This document shows positions 1 to 12,105 of a DNA stretch of 64,000 nucleotides, piece after piece (the stretch's first letter is position 1; each line of letters starts with the position of its first letter). Location: the NCBI GenBank assembly GCA_020284085.1, contig JACEVL010006418.1:1-64000 (forward strand). Direction: 5' to 3'. This DNA comes from Aporrectodea caliginosa. Taxonomy: Eukaryota > Annelida > Clitellata > Crassiclitellata > Lumbricidae. Below the pieces are notes generated by a model. The model saw only the letters and a list, made by a program, of their open reading frames with translations. It did not search any database and had not been told where the DNA came from. The translations under genes were made by a program, and so were the position numbers.

Positions 1-510
1 TCTAGGCAAGTTCGCAGGTCAAGTATATTTAAAGGGAAAAGGAGGTCGTATAAAAGTCAAAAAAAAGAGAAAGTAGGGGGGGATAGGAAACTGTTTTTTT
101 AAATTTTATTCCCGTGCCCAGAAAAGTTGAAAAATTTAATAAAAGCTACTTTCAAGATACGAACATTTTTTAAAACGTTTAACTTTTTAATTTTTATAAC
201 TAATTTGGGACTTAATTGTAAATCATTGCAACATTTTTTTTATTTAGGGGACAGTATCCCAACAAAAACATAAAATGAAACCAATTTTTTATCAAAAGAA
301 AAAACAGTTTTCCTGTCTTTTTTGGTAAAGGGAGTTTTTTAAAACCAATGTAAAAAAACCAACGTAACGGGCAACGCCAGGGCCCAGTAAGGGTTCAAAA
401 AAAACCCCGTCCCTTTATCAGGGGGCCAAAGGACAAACAGGGGGCACAAAGGAGTTGAATAGCCCCAATGACAAATATTGAACAGGTGGGTTTAAATTTT
501 AAAATATATT
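1..510. other. No gene seen; erratic AT-rich sequence at window edge
   Basis: No open frame or recognisable element is visible. The stretch is unusually rich in runs of A, T and G of four to eight bases and differs in texture from the rest of the window. It may be decayed repeat DNA or a poorly polished part of the assembly. Exons 1-3 of copy A are not here and must lie further upstream, if they exist. Confidence 0.4.
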
Positions 511-513
511 GTT

Positions 514-622
<109 letters not shown>

Positions 623-987
623 TTTTCGTCGTTAATATTATTTCAGACAGCATTGACACTTAAAAGATTCTTTTCTTTTGCATTCTAACATATACCTATA
701 CCTAACTCGCGTTGACACGACTTGTTCTGTTTCAACAAAGGATATTTTGCAGATGGAGATGGAACAGATTTCCTCTATATTCCTGTTATCTTTCGGTTCG
801 TGTAAGTCTTGGACGAGTGAAGTAGAAAGATATACAATAAATATGGTCTCTGCATGCACCTTTGAAAAGCATTTGAAAACGGTTCTTTATCGCCGGAGTT
901 GAGCTTGGGCGTCTGTGAGTTTGTATCTATGAGGGTCGTTACACAAGTGATCTGAATTAATGCATACATTGTAGTTTTCTCTTTTAG

Positions 988-2217
988 GACTTCCCGTCCA
1001 GTCAGAGATTGTCACTGACTTGGGACAAGGTCCTATTCTGCTCCCTAGTGTGAACAACTGGTTAATCCTGATGCATCGCTTCAACGGATCTCTCGACTTC
1101 TATCGAAACTGGATCGAATACAAGAACGGATTTGGAGAAATAGGACGAGGCGAGTTCTGGCTGGGAAACGAAAAAATCCACCGTCTGACCAACAGAACAG
1201 GACTCGCGTATAGCCTACGCGTAGAGGTACTTCTAAACTTATATTTTTGTATTTCCTCAATTACAACCTCAAAAAAGTCTTTGGTGTATATATTGATCGT
1301 AATCTCTTCCTGAAAGAACCACATGAGAAATGCATTAAAACCCCATTTGTATCACACAACGTCGAACTGATAATCTAATGCAAAGCATAATAGGCCTACT
1401 TAAGCTGTAGGTCCTATTGCAACTTAGAAAATCCATAATTAGCAGGACATGAGGCGCCCTTGAGTTTTCTCTATGACTTATCTTTTTGTTTTAAATCAAC
1501 GTAAATTTTCATGTTAGAGGATCAATAAAGTTTTTTCTCCAGCTCAGTTGAAATCATAAAGTCAAGTCTCTGGAATATTCTATTCGATCACGGTCTTTTA
1601 AATTATTTTAAAGGCACCTGTTAATGATTTCTTAAAATTTGTGCCAAATGTAATAGAGTACTGACAATTGCAATTATAAATTATTGGATTATAATTATTA
1701 TATAATCGACTTATTTATTCATAAGTTTAAATTAGTCAATTAGTAAAACCTGCACCCAATATTTACATCGGCGTTGAACATGCCTTAAACCCTTCGTTGT
1801 CTATAGGAATTGTTTAATAGCAACGTTCTTGTACAGATAATGCTCAATAGAACTGGTGAGTGGCTCAACGCGGACTATGCCACCTTTTCTCTTGATTCGG
1901 AAAGCAACTACTACGCCATTCACCTCTCAGGATTCTGCGGAAGTGCCAGCGATTCGCTCACCAACACTTCCGTTGCTCCAAAGTGGTACCACGGTCGGGC
2001 GAACTTCTCAACCCTTGATGCAGACAACAACGGGGTAACAAGTCACAATTGCGCCAGGCAGTACAAAGCAGGATGGTGGTTCAACAACTGCTGGAAAACC
2101 TGTCTTACGTGCCAATACGGGACGACGGACTTTGCATGGGAGAGCTTGATTGGCAAAGGACCGAATGCGTCGGATGGCATACTTCAAGCTGTGCGAATGA
2201 TGATCAAGAGCAAATGA
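988..2217 (+). CDS. PAN-FReD copy A, FReD exons only (5' end outside window)
   Basis: Two exons of a fibrinogen-related (FReD) gene: 988-1226 (exon 4, phase 1 in, phase 0 out) and 1837-2217 (exon 5, ending in TGA). Exon 4 begins after 'ctcttttag' with L-P-V-Q and carries the family core NNWLILMHRFNGSLDF, GEFWLGNEKIHRLT and an NRT glycosylation sequon. Exon 5 has WLNADYATFSLD, the Asp loop DADNN, HNCARQYKAGWWFNNC and the CLTC block, and ends MMIKSK. It should be a secreted lectin-like protein, as in the sister genes downstream. The PAN exon and exons 2-3 lie upstream of base 1. The Asp loop reads DADNN instead of DADND, so one possible calcium ligand is changed. No frameshift is seen. Confidence is high for the exons; function is inferred from the family. 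Confidence 0.88.
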
Positions 2218-2497
2218 ACAAAAAGTGGAGAAACAAAGACTCTGAAGAATATAAGTAATGGGTTATTTCGTATATTTAGTAGTTATGATTTGCAGAAGAT
2301 TCTGTTGTTAACGTAAAATTTAACTTAGGCCTATAGGTTTTCCAAACAATTTACATACGTCTTATTCTTTCATACTGATGCAGATCTTTATAAAAGCGAC
2401 TGCGTGTCGGCAAAAACATTACCACGTTATCTTTCTCGTTCTACTTCTAGCTGAAACAGAAAGTACTGTGCAGGTTCCTCTGCTTTCAGATCTTGAC

Positions 2498-2503
2498 AAT
2501 AAA
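2498..2503 (+). terminator. Candidate poly(A) signal of copy A
   Basis: AATAAA 281 bases after the stop codon of copy A. It lies in a 3' flank that is similar in the other copies. Position is plausible but cleavage is not visible. Confidence 0.4.
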
Positions 2504-2600
2504 CACAGATTTTACAAGACGCGTGAATGACAAAATGCTACTAATATTAGCATTTCAGATTTCTACTTAGAATCGTTTTTCAGTTTATGTTCTAAATGTC

Positions 2601-2952
2601 GGTATCACGAAATAGAGTATCCGTCCTAAGACTATCCGGGGGAATGTATGAATTTATCCCCCCGGATGGAATAAACCGGTTTAGAGTATCCGGGGGGGAT
2701 AAACCGTTCTATCCCTCATCGTCATACGCGTCACGATAGCCTCGACGAAAATCCAGTCAAAATCACCAAAAACGAAGTAAATTGATTTCAGGTCGACTTA
2801 CAAACTAAAGATACACAACTTAAAAATGTTATGTGTACAATAAATCCAAGCATTGATTACACTTAAAAACCACCAAAAATGCAAACTGAACCGAATACTC
2901 CATTTCGCTAAGGGGGATACTCATGTATGGGGATACTCTATTTCGTGACACC
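2601..2952 (+). mobile_element. 352-bp MITE with terminal inverted repeats (family M1, copy 1)
   Basis: Starts GGTATCACGAAATAGAGTAT and ends with the inverse, ATACTCTATTTCGTGACACC, so the ends form inverted repeats of about 22 bp with one or two mismatches. The interior has no coding frame. A near full-length copy in opposite orientation lies at 50202-50558 and a 5' fragment at 40956-41045. A non-autonomous DNA transposon is the simplest reading. A target-site duplication is not clear. Confidence 0.8.
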
Positions 2953-3475
2953 GGCTCTACATTTGGAATGATAGAGAACAATACGAAGTCGACTCATTCA
3001 TTGTCTTATGCGGTAGGTTTACCGTTCTAAAAACCTTCAATCTAATCCGACCGATGAGCCATTTTATTGTGGCTGCTGTTATTGTGCATGTGTTGGAAAA
3101 AGGAGAATCACGGAAAACCAGTGGAAGGGAAGGTGGGAACATTTTAACGGTAATCAATTTTCTTTGTTTGGCGTGTATGTTTGTTTATGAGTGTTTGTAC
3201 CAAGCATTACGTCGGCATTAGCCTACCAATGGAAAGCAAGGACATGAATATCGAGTCTTTAAAGCTTTTTAAATTGGTTGGACATACGCGATGGCTAAGT
3301 TACCGGAACTAAACGATATAACCTCAAATATTCGAGTCTAGTGAGTCAAAGTTAAACCAAGCGTTTGAAAAGAACACGAATCTTTTACCTGTTCTTAGTC
3401 TAGCTGCTTTTTCGCATTGAGTTTTATGTTTACTTAGAATTTGATTTGAACATTGCATATTTTCGTATGAAGGTA

Positions 3476-3599
3476 GGGTGGTCCAGAAACCATACAGAAA
3501 AGTTCATTAAAATTTTGCACGATTGCTATGTTCATGATAAAGAACAAAACTAGCCTTGTGGACAACTGAAATCTGTTACATGATTTTTGTGGACCACCC
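3476..3599. mobile_element. 124-bp MITE with GGGTGGTCCA inverted termini
   Basis: Left end GGGTGGTCCAGAAA and right end TTTTGTGGACCACCC are near-perfect inverted repeats flanked by TA on both sides (3474-3475 and 3600-3601). This fits a Tc1/mariner-type MITE. A longer direct repeat ATGAAGGT also occurs just outside both ends, slightly offset, so the exact superfamily is uncertain. Confidence 0.65.
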
Positions 3600-3601
3600 T
3601 A

Positions 3602-4805
3602 GCATGAAGGTGCCTTCTTACATCTATGTTGTCATTTGATTCATAAACATTCTCTTTTAACAGTTTATAAGGGAACTCGCGCAGTTAACGCTGTTCACCT
3701 GGTCCCTTGTAGTGGCAGAATTTTTTAGAACTTTCCCTACTCTAGGTTGTAACCTTCGGATCACTGAAGAATCCACAGACCGCAGCATTCATACACTAAA
3801 ACAACTGCAATCCATTTGCCATACTAAATGTAAATGGATGTAAATCTTCGCTGTTTCCATGGAGACCGCATGATCTCGGCAACGCTACTATTTCAGTGAA
3901 TTGATCGGGTCTGCATTCTCGGCCACATTGTTGCCTTTGGTGCAAAGGATGACTTTATATGAATCCTCTGTTTCATTCTCTCGACTCCATTCGAGACGTT
4001 TGCAACAAAGCCTGCGTGCCACACACAATCCCTTTCGCTGGCCTTTGTATTTATGCATCGTCGACTATGTATTAACGCATAACACGCCAATACATCAATG
4101 GAGTCGACTGCCTTATGGAGGTATCTAAAAGAGCTTAATGCGATATTGACATAGGACAGAGTAAGCCGACTCATTCCTATTCTAGCGCGCATGCATCAGC
4201 AGGTGTTCTGCGCTTGGCTTTCGAGTGGCGCTTTAAAAGTTTGGAGATTACGATTGCATCTGTGGCGTTTCAAAAAATGCTGAGCCATGATTTTGCAGCG
4301 GAATTGCAGCTATAGCATGTTCTGTCCGAAAGGCAACACTGTTCGCAAAACTCAGGAAAAAAGCCCAGTTTCGCGAAATATCTGCTTTCCGGAAGTGGCG
4401 TTCCTCATGCCTTGATGGATCATGGCTCAACAACGTCGTTCATCGCTGTTCAAATCGATCATGATTCTGGTTTATAACTTTCAATCTGGTTTTCCAAATA
4501 CATTTTAAGTTTCGATTTCAGTTTCTCTTGAAGCAACCATCGCTTGACCTCCTGGGCATCATTAAGACGTTGCTATGGAAACCACTTAATTAGATTTGAT
4601 TAGACCAGAAACCATTCGATCACGTCGTCTAACGCCGCTGATTAGATTCTGAGTCAGATATTCCCTCCGCACACACACGAGATTAAATAGGACACATACG
4701 AGATTAGTAATTTAATCAACTACCTTAAAAATTCAGAACATACGCATTTTGTTCCGTGCTTTTTCATGGTAGTGTCTTCTTTATTCAGCTCAACTGGACT
4801 GCATC
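3602..4805. other. Intergenic A-B, no gene recognised
   Basis: Short open frames near 3.9-4.4 kb show no family resemblance. The block near 4400-4500 (sequence 'cttgatggatcatgg' and following) recurs in the 3' flank of copy F near 52.82 kb, so part of this stretch belongs to the duplicated flank of the array. Confidence 0.5.
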
Positions 4806-4845
4806 GAATGGAGGACGTCGCCCTAAATTGCGACGTCCTCCATTC
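4806..4845. repeat. Perfect 16-bp stem / 8-nt loop inverted repeat
   Basis: GAATGGAGGACGTCGC and its exact reverse complement are separated by CCTAAATT. It sits at the left edge of the CCACTCC-rich tract that follows. It could be the fold-back end of a small element or a replication product; no open frame is associated. Confidence 0.85.
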
Positions 4846-5050
4846 ACTCCACTCCAGTCCTTGCTTTCCTTCTACTCCACCTCAGTATACGTTGACTTCC
4901 ATCTACTCTACTTAAGTCTCTTCCCTCCCTCCACCCCACTCTAGTTCCTTCCCTTACATCCACTCCACTCCACTCCAGTTCCTTCCCTACCTCCACTCCA
5001 CTCTACTCCACTCCGGTTCCTTTTCTTTCATCAACTCCATTCCACTCTGA
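4846..5050. repeat. Pyrimidine-rich CCACTCC minisatellite-like tract
   Basis: Irregular repeats built from 'ccactccactccagttccttccct'-type units of roughly 25-30 bp, immediately upstream of copy B. One strand is almost purine-free. No coding frame. Confidence 0.7.
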
Positions 5051-5231
5051 ATCGTAATGTTTCAGTTCTAGGCGCACATTTTCTGAACACCCTTTGCTTA
5101 ATCAATACCATTACGCGCTTTGCAGTTAAAACCCGGGCGCTGATGTTGAAAGCATAGTCAGTGCGTCTTGCAGCTGCAGTTGATACCACGCACTAAGGCG
5201 TCTAACGCCCGACATTTCGTCTCAAGTAGAA

Positions 5232-8115
5232 ATGCATTTTAAGTTGCGTTTGGTATTTTCAGTGGGACTCTTCAGTTTGCTAAGCTGTACACTGTCAACA
5301 GGTGTCGTTACTTGGAAGATTTTTCAGGTATCTCTAGCTGGTCATAACCACTGTCCAAGTCCATTGGACGCTTTCCAAGGACTCACCGTAAAATCGTACA
5401 CCAAGTGCGCTGTCGAGTGCAACTTTTCACCGCAATGCATTGATTTCAGCTACTACTCTTCCAGTGGAAGATGCTACTTGTACAGCGTCATGCCGTCGAA
5501 AGTCTCGTACAACAGTGATTGCAATTTTATGATGGTGAGCAACAAACATCTTCTCCATCTTCACCGTGCTATTACGTTGCGCATACTACGGCGTGAACTA
5601 ATTGTTAATTATCGTTTCTAACCTATGCAGTCATAGAATAAACAGAAGATGACAAAGAAGAAGAGAAAAAAGATGATGATGTATGATGATGATGATGAAG
5701 AAGCTATTGAAGAAGAGGAGTTCCCTAGGCTAACCATAATAGGCAGACATGACTGTGTATGAAATCTTGGCGCTTTATAAATGTTCCGTAACGATTAAAA
5801 CAAATGTTTATTTGAATTCTAACGTTTTTGTTTTGCAGGATTGGAATGCTTATTTACACTCGAATTGCACAGCGATGGGTAGGTCTGAAATTCTGTCGTA
5901 ATATATATTGTGTTATTATGTTATTAATATAATTCTAATTGTGGGGCGCGGTGGTGTAGAGGTATGTTCGGTGCCTTGCAACCGGAGGGTTGCGGGTTCG
6001 AATCCACCTCAAGGGGGTATGTTCGGTGCCTTGCAACCGGAGGGCTGCGGGTTCGAATCTACCTCAAGCCGCCGCGTAGGGACCCTGGGCAAGTCCTTCA
6101 CTCGCAATTGCTCATGCGCTTCGGCGTGAAACTCCGATTCAGTGTCCGCGCTGTAGTCTGGAGCGCCTCTGAGTAGAAATCTTGAAGGGGCGCTATATAA
6201 ATATCTGAAATGAAAATGAATGAATGAATAATTGATCAGCATAATGCTCTACTATAATTAATTTTCCATTCCAAGATACACCTCCTGGTAGCACAGTGAG
6301 AAATACCATTTGTAAATGTGTTGCAAACAGCAATATGTAGGCTAATTGTGACTTAAATTTATATAGTACCACAAGAGCACATTAATCAGTGGCGCTCATT
6401 TTCAATTATAAGTAAAAGTGCGTCCACAGTGAGCTTGGCAGAAAAGGAAGCACACATTCTTCATCAGTAAATGCCAGGATTTAAAATCTAGAATCAGAGA
6501 CGAGAGGACCATTCTGACCTTACTTACTAAAGTCGTTTCTGCAAGTGCTTGAAAAGCATTTGTTCGATCTTCGTTTTCTGTTGTCAAGTACTGAGAGTCT
6601 CTGAATTGTTTCTCTCAAAGTGGCGCCATGTATACATTTTCAATTACAATTGCATCCAAAGTCTCGCCTCGACCTAAACTTCCTATAGGCCAGCGCAGAT
6701 TAGCCTTCTGATTAGCCGTGTTAAAAATTCAGCGGCGCAATATAAATGTGCAATAATTATGGCAAATTGCAATTATAACAATTGACTTAATATGCAAGAC
6801 GTTGTTTATAAGGGTACAGCTAATTAGATTAGGTCGTAACATAAAGACGTAACGTAACTCGCAATATAGCTGGTATCGTCTTAAGATTTATATTGCGTAA
6901 TATAAATGTATATTGTAAACTATTCGCATTCACAGCACTGGTCAAAGGTTCGTGTAGAGGTTCAACGGACGACTACTACGGCTGTCTGACGCTAACTATC
7001 ACCACCAGTTCTAACAACACCTTTACGGTCTGCCCAGTTCTACCAGGTAGATTTAAATAAATAAATAAATCGGAAAAATGTTTCCTTGTGCTGTTTCGCA
7101 TTATGCTCGAAATAACTGCCAACTTTAGGTGTTAGATTTTTAAAATGAATTTCAGTCAGCTCTTTCGTTTCGATGAATTATGTGGCCTGTTCCGTAAACG
7201 AATAAATAAGTAACTTATTTGTGCATTAAAGAAATAATTAAAGAAAAGAAAATATATTGATTGACTGACTTGGCCTAACTGAACGAATGAAAGAACGAAT
7301 GAAGAAAAGAAAAAGAAAAAAGAGAATTGCTCAACCACCATAGGCTGTCTCTCTGTTTTTTCGTCTGGATGTAGTCTTGGCAACGGCTTCTTGTAGAGCA
7401 CCATCTGCTTTGTGCATTAAACACAGAGGTGATAGAAGTTAATATTTAATATTTAATTATCCTGTTGCAGGAGTTTCAATGCAACTGGAATTGGTTAGCC
7501 TCAACCTAGGTGGAGCTCCTATCCCGCTGCCAATCGTAAACAACTGGATAATTACGATGCAACGGTTTGACGGAACTCTGGACTTCAACCGAAGCTGGGT
7601 CGATTATAGAAACGGATTTGGTGACATAGGACGAGGGGAGTTTTGGCTGGGAAATGAAAAGGTCCATCTTTTAACCACCCAACCAGGACGGGTCTATCAG
7701 CTTCGTGTTGAAGTAAGCAGATACAAAATGCTCTTGATCTACAGATAAATAGCTTATGCAGAATTTCGAATTGACTTACACGTTTAATATGTGTAATCTA
7801 TACAAATGTTTCTTTACTTCATCAGCATTATAATATTACCTTTATGGTGATACGCAACCGCCTGGCTGGTCGTGTTCCGTCCAACTCGTAGCGAGCAATG
7901 TGCTCTGAGGTCATCTTTACCTGGTCTCGTATCTATTCACTCTTAAATCACTCTTGGCACGTAAAACATTTATATTGCGGATGATTTACGCATGCGTTTA
8001 ATGCCGAGGATAGATAGCACACCAACACTTTTATGACATGTTAGGTTAGCCCAACACATAAATGTGATTCTCTTGTAAACCAAAATGCGGTTAGCAATTG
8101 GTATAATAAAGGATA

Positions 8116-8149
<34 letters not shown>

Positions 8150-9365
8150 ATACAGTGTGACCTGGTCCTTAATTTGCTAAACACTTACAACTTTATCGTC
8201 TTCAAAGAAGATTTCGACATCGTGCACAGAGATTGAATGTGGAAAATAATGAAGACTTATGGAATTCCATCAAAGATCATCGCAATCACAAAGAACTTAA
8301 TTATTACTTTGTATCAATTTATTAATGATGCAGCATTTTCTTTAGATTTAACAATAACAAGCACATTAGCAAAGAAATTTCTTCACTTCTAAAAATTCAG
8401 GCCCCTCAAAACTGCGGACCTGGGTGTTGCAGCACCCTCAGCACCCCTTAATGCGGGTCTGACAGTTGGCGAGACGTATCTCTAATGAAAACACAGATGA
8501 AAGAAAACTGCTTAGCATAAAAAGCGAAGACAAGCTGGCGAGCATAATAATAGGCCTATATGCGACTGACTGTAGTCACAGGTCGGTACATTGAAGAGGC
8601 GATGGATGGATATATAGCGTGTTTGAGAAAGTGATTGGATTGTAAATTGTGGGGCGCGGTGGTGTAGGGGTATGTTCGGTGCCTTGCAGTCGGAGGGTTG
8701 CAGGTTCGAATCCACCTCAAGCCGCCGCGTAGGGACCCTGGGCAAGTCCTTCACTCGCAATTGCTCATGCGCTTCGGCGTGAAACTCCGATTCAGTGTCC
8801 GCACTGTAGTCGGGAGCGCCTCTGAGTAGAAATCTTGAAGGGGCGCTATAACAAGTGCTCATACATATATACATAAGAGTTTAACCAAGTGGGAAGCAAC
8901 TTCTATAATTAAAATGTTGGGTGTGCACAAACGGAACATGGTTATGGGCTGACTACGCCTTAGAATATTTGATTAAGGTTTCGCAATAATTATTTCTTGC
9001 AGGTACAACTCTACACGAGCCGAACTTGGTACTACGCTGATTATGAGACATTTTCACTTGATCCAGAAAGCAACAAATACGTCCTTCGCCTCTCAGGATT
9101 CAGTGGAAATGCCGGCGATTCGCTCACCAACAGTTCAACGTTACCGGCGAGGTTCCACGGTGGTATGAGTTTTTCCACCTGGGATAAAGACAACGACAGA
9201 TCTCCAGACAACTGCGCCCAGGGGTACAAGGCAGGATGGTGGTTCAATTACTGTGCGTTTGCCTGTCTTACGGGCCCGCACAGTAAATGGGAAAGCTTGA
9301 ATCACTTGGGTTCGAATGGCGTAGGCCTACTTCAAACGTCGCGGATGATGATCAAAACCATATGA
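5232..9365 (+). CDS. PAN-FReD copy B, five exons, 352 aa
   Basis: Exons 5232-5534, 5839-5878, 6936-7046, 7471-7712 and 9003-9365, all with GT/AG borders; they sum to 1059 nt in one frame. Exon 1 gives a hydrophobic signal peptide (VFSVGLFSLLSC) and a PAN/apple domain with six Cys (KCAVECNFSPQCIDFSYYSS core). Exon 2 encodes DWNAYLHSNCTAMG. Exon 3 adds GSCRGSTDDYYGCLTL and FTVCPVLPG, which resembles the first Cys-containing part of a FReD. Exons 4-5 give the FReD proper: MQRFDGTLDF, GEFWLGNEKVHLL, calcium-type loop DKDNDRS, AGWWFNYC, end RMMIKTI. The pocket reads CAFACLTG, so the second Cys of the CLTC block seen in sister genes is missing. Introns 2 and 4 each hold a SINE. A secreted recognition lectin is inferred. 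Confidence 0.9.
5941..6230 (+). mobile_element. tRNA-derived SINE with internally duplicated head (family S1)
   Basis: Pol III A-box match TGGTGTAGAGG at the 5' end and B-box GGTTCGAATCC downstream. The head segment from 'tatgttcggtgccttgcaa' to 'cacctcaa' is present twice in tandem (about 5962-6010 and 6018-6066), followed by one body and the tail 'gaaggggcgctatataaat' with a GAAT/GAATGA run. It lies in intron 2 of copy B. The single-head form of the same SINE is at 8649-8851. Confidence 0.85.
6231..6935. other. Rest of intron 2 of copy B
   Basis: AT-rich intron sequence without a recognised element; short open frames here have no family resemblance. Confidence 0.5.
7810..8150 (+). mobile_element. 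Possible retroposon ending in a (TTAC)n tail
   Basis: A (TTAC)n run of about eight units (8116-8149) follows 'ggtataataaaggatata', as expected at the 3' end of a non-LTR element or SINE. The 5' boundary is not visible and no protein remnant was recognised. It lies in intron 4 of copy B. Confidence 0.35.
8649..8851 (+). mobile_element. tRNA-derived SINE, single head (family S1)
   Basis: Same element as at 5941-6230: 'gtggggcgcggtggtgtag' A-box region, B-box GGTTCGAATCC, body with 'ccgccgcgtagggaccctgg', tail 'gagcgcctctgagtagaaat' then 'gaaggggcgctata'. It is in intron 4 of copy B and in sense orientation. Confidence 0.85.
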
Positions 9366-9900
9366 ACAAAAGTTTAAGAATCAGAGACTCTTTGTAATAG
9401 ATTGTCTCGCACATTTAGAAGTTGTAATTTGTAGACGATTCTCTTGTTAACTCAAACACGCACATTATCTTCTGTATAAATACGCCATCGGCACATAATA
9501 TTTTTTGCTTGCACGATATGACGCTTTCTGAAACGGAAGCTCATGTGCTATAAGAAATTTTCTGCATTTTCCTTATCGGTGTAATTTGAGCTGAATAAGA
9601 AATTAAGATAAACAGACTCGGTTCCTTTGTGATTCGATGTTTACTTTAAAGACGAGTGAAGGCAAAATTGTGTGCCAATATTAGCATTTTAACTGTTAAT
9701 AATGCAGCTAAGTGTTTTTGATAATGACAATTTAGACAGAAAAAGTATGTGTGAATAATGCTCGGGCAGCTGGAGAATGTCTCCACTGACGGTCTCGCAT
9801 CAACACGTAGAGATCGACAAACGAATTTTAATTATCTGTTGAATATCCATAGTCCTTGACTTGATATATAACGCTGAGGATGAATATTCATAAGACTCAG
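9366..9900 (+). repeat. 3' flank of copy B shared with copies C, E and F
   Basis: The 3' UTR-like stretch (agagactctttgtaat, 'gattctcttgttaac') and the later block 'ctggagaatgtctccactga' near 9772 recur after copies C (16870), E (42150) and F (54330). These are duplicated flanks of the gene array, not a mobile element. Confidence 0.7.
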
Positions 9901-10390
9901 TGTCTTCATACTCACATTCATACGTATACGACGCTGACAACTGTTGCTTCTACTCAGTCTGCCTCTCGCATGCTAAGATCAGCCTCTGTTTATATGGGAA
10001 AAACCAGTTGGTTACGTCACTCGCTTACTCCCAAGGATGCCACTGCTCTCTGTGTCTCCAGCCATATCCATCCATCTCTGGTGTCCAGCGGCGATCTGCT
10101 CTCCGATCGGCTAATCAAGCCGAACTCTTAATCCCTTAGTTTCAGCATGTATCAGTAACACATGCTTACTAACATAGTAAGTTAACACTTAACGGCTTAA
10201 CAACTTGCCTGACAGTTGCAGTGCAATGAGGAGAACTTCATATATCGGCTTAATTCACGTTGTACCAATAAAGAAGTGCACCATGTATGCCCTAAATGTC
10301 TTGTCTTGATGATTGCGTGTGTTTGCATCAACCTCAGTAACGTTTATGGAAAATGCTAAGAAAAAGGCGAGATATAAATGTTATTACATC

Positions 10391-10475
10391 GTGCGAGAGG
10401 CACATTAGTGCCTCTGATTGGGTATTACTGAGAGAGGCGCTTTATAAATTCCTAAATACAATACAATACAATACA
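10391..10475 (+). mobile_element. 3' tail of a truncated non-LTR element or SINE
   Basis: 'gagaggcgctttataaattc' followed by (AATAC)n-type repeats. The same tail ends the longer pieces at 25655-25792 and 48590-48842. Confidence 0.65.
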
Positions 10476-10479
10476 TCAG

Positions 10480-11880
10480 TTGTTGTTTATTATTAATTCA
10501 AACTGACACACTGCAGCATGATTACAAGTCATAGTATGAACGGATTATTACAAGTTATTACACTTTACAGGAGTCGAATTTAACTGTCTGGAAGCCAGTT
10601 AGTCGCCCATCACTTCCGGCTATAGCAGCTCATTGTTGCTATCGCCTCTAGCGAGTGGAAGGCTGAGTCGACCTTTGGAAGGTTTGTGGGAATCGATCCC
10701 GTATCCATGCTGATCTTCTGTTCTTCGTGCCGTATTGTTACCATTCACCTAAAACCCCTCACATGAAAATGTTGGAATGCATTACGTACCCAAAGCATTT
10801 ATGATGTGCATTGGCGCAGCAAAGATCCGGCTGGATGGATCGCTTTAGCATACCTAGAACGTGTCCATCCTTTGATTGTCCAAATTGCGTGTTGAAACAA
10901 GTCGAGGAACATATTCGAAAACAGGGAAACATGACGATATCAGTAACAAAGGCATTATGGTTTAAAATCGACCCATGCGACTCGATAGTCGCAAGATCAA
11001 CTCCAAACCAGAGTTCACAATGGTAGGAATAATTATAGGAGAACGATGAATGCAGGAAAGCGACACCCATCCCACGTTCAAAATGCACGCCTGAGTCGAT
11101 CTAACCGAGCTCGAGGAATTTAATTTGTTAAAAGAGATTTCGATGTTTGCATACATTCCGTGCGTAAGCTTTTGTTTGATAGAACAATTAATTTGTTCTT
11201 AAATTGCTACTCAAATTTGAAAGCTAATGTATCTCTAATCCACCCGGAAACCTGGCCTCAGCGTCAATACTTGCCCTGTCACTGATGCCATTGCTTCGGT
11301 TCAGTTTGTAGTTAATGCGAAACACTGCGTCGAATACAGACTCTCATTCGGAACACAAAGGATGAGTTACTAATGGTCCACTCGTTTAACTGCATTCGGA
11401 ACGCCTTTATTCAGTGTCCAGGAAGAATTAATGATTTCAATGGAAAAGCTGGACTAATTCATCATTGAATCTGCTACCGTTATGTAAACGTAACCTTCAA
11501 TTAACACAACTGGCTTATTGTTTGTTAAGTGTTTTAGGGAGGAGCGTTGCTATGTCGCCTGGATACATAGTACACTTTACACCAACATTGGACCTCTGTG
11601 TGCTCAAAATACTAGCCTACCCTGTGTAATCCCTAATGTCGCAGTAATTGCATAATTTCAAAGGTGGAGTAGAATTAAAGTATACTTAAAATAATAGGTA
11701 TACTTCAGATAATCATCGGTATACACTGATGACGATGATCGTATGGTCTCAATACAGTTTTGCTCTCAATTATACTGGTTCTATGGACTTTTGTTACTTT
11801 TCACTTAGTTCCCGTTGGGCTGCACCTGTGAGCTTACTGCTGTTGGTATACTCAGCAATAAGCGCTATCACACGTGTGCG
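10480..11880. other. Intergenic B-C with duplicated blocks, no gene recognised
   Basis: No convincing coding exon. The segment at 10881-10960 (GTTGAAACAAGTCGAGGAAC and following) recurs at 19091-19155 and 55218-55297. A second block near 11340-11450 ('cctttattcagtgtccagg') recurs near 19560-19680. Both are parts of the duplicated upstream region of the genes. Confidence 0.6.
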
Positions 11881-11930
11881 ATGCTAAGGTATTCAGCTGG
11901 CCTTTGACATAATATCGATGACCGGTCAAT
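11881..11930 (+). promoter_or_regulatory. Conserved upstream module of copy C
   Basis: 'ggtattcagctggcc' followed after about 10 bases by 'tatcgatga' (about 50 bp) sits 225 bp before the start codon. The same module stands 212 bp before the start of copy D and 234 bp before copy E. It contains an E-box-like CAGCTG. A shared promoter or enhancer part is inferred from constant spacing; it may also be simple duplication. Confidence 0.45.
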
Positions 11931-12105
11931 ACAACCTGGATGCCGCAGCTGAAACATTGCGGCCTAGAATGCACGTTGAATAGTCAATTTAGCTCTCGAT
12001 GCGATTGGAATTTCTAGCAGCGTGTCATTTGCCATTCGGTCAGTAACTGTTCACTCAGATCGCATTGGAAGAGACATCGTATTTAACAAGTCATCAGAGA
12101 CAGCT

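Noticed and set aside
3893..4192. Overlapping frames on both strands upstream of copy B
   Set aside because: Unrecognised, short, and in a region with duplicated flank blocks.
10560..10720. Possible minus-strand tRNA-derived SINE (B-box-like match at about 10690)
   Set aside because: Only one weak box and no A-box, body or tail could be confirmed.
12022..12105. Upstream in-frame ATG for copy C
   Set aside because: It would place 28 charged residues before the signal peptide, and the sister genes D and E start at the position equivalent to 12106.
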